From Telopea speciosissima (taxonomy: Eukaryota; Streptophyta; Magnoliopsida; Proteales; Proteaceae): DNA of 64,000 bases. The stretch is taken from positions 10,241,568-10,305,567 of the forward strand of contig NC_057925.1 of assembly GCF_018873765.1 (NCBI RefSeq). The letters are read 5' to 3'. The position numbers and the translations under genes are program-made. Under the pieces are notes generated by a model, which worked only from the letters and a program-made list of their open reading frames with translations, was not told the origin of the DNA and ran no database searches. Below, piece after piece: positions 63,940 through 64,000 of this stretch; position 1 is the stretch's first letter, and every line of letters begins with the position of its first letter.

Positions 63940-64000
63940 CACAAAACAGTTACTAAAAATATCAAGCTTAAATGGTTTTGCGTAGACATGATGAAATCTT

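Overview
The window is nuclear DNA from a flowering plant. Supporting signs are GT-AG introns, a chloroplast-type NADPH-thioredoxin reductase (NTRC), the peroxisomal ubiquitin-conjugating enzyme PEX4, an intronless CYP94-type P450 pair, and typical plant transposons (Ty1/copia, Ty3/gypsy, RTE and L1 LINEs, Au-type SINE, hAT, MULE). The long introns crowded with transposons point to a large, repeat-rich non-grass genome. I cannot name the species.

Layout. 1-1989: LTR and gag of a gypsy element, cut by the window edge. About 2.0-16.1 kb: a segmental duplication with two CYP94-like P450 copies; the first (3054-4582) is a pseudogene and the second (14176-15714, 512 aa) is intact. 17.1-34.2 kb: NTRC on the minus strand, ten exons over 17 kb, with introns full of repeats. 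34.2-37.2 kb: intergenic, several MITEs. 37.2-45.5 kb: three Mutator-like elements (MULEs), one nested in another and itself holding a hAT element, with fragments of a GRAS gene, a RanBP1 gene and a histone H4 gene. 45.8-58.1 kb: PEX4 on the plus strand, five exons. Its fourth intron (9.45 kb) holds an RTE LINE that was later hit by an L1-type LINE and by a copia element. 58.1-64 kb: a decayed copia element whose 3' part is tandemly duplicated.

Three host genes look functional: CYP94, NTRC and PEX4. They act in different compartments (ER membrane, plastid, peroxisome surface) and do not form a pathway or operon. Every NTRC and PEX4 exon joins in frame at consensus splice sites, so the intronic insertions have not destroyed the coding sequence.

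The most unusual content is the set of gene-capturing MULEs, whose ends I could fix from target-site duplications (TSDs). One (11713-14086) carries a protease-reverse transcriptase fragment of an endogenous plant pararetrovirus. It sits exactly in the TATA box of the intact P450, and the TSD recreates the TATA box; the pseudogene copy keeps the empty site. A second pair (39294-45546 and 39849-44429) is nested: the outer one carries RanBP1 exons 1 and 2 plus a histone H4 3' end, and the inner one landed in the captured RanBP1 intron. A third (37179-38843) carries a GRAS/SCL8-like fragment. MULEs with different outer ends share a 20-base hairpin-forming motif at the inner edge of their terminal repeats.
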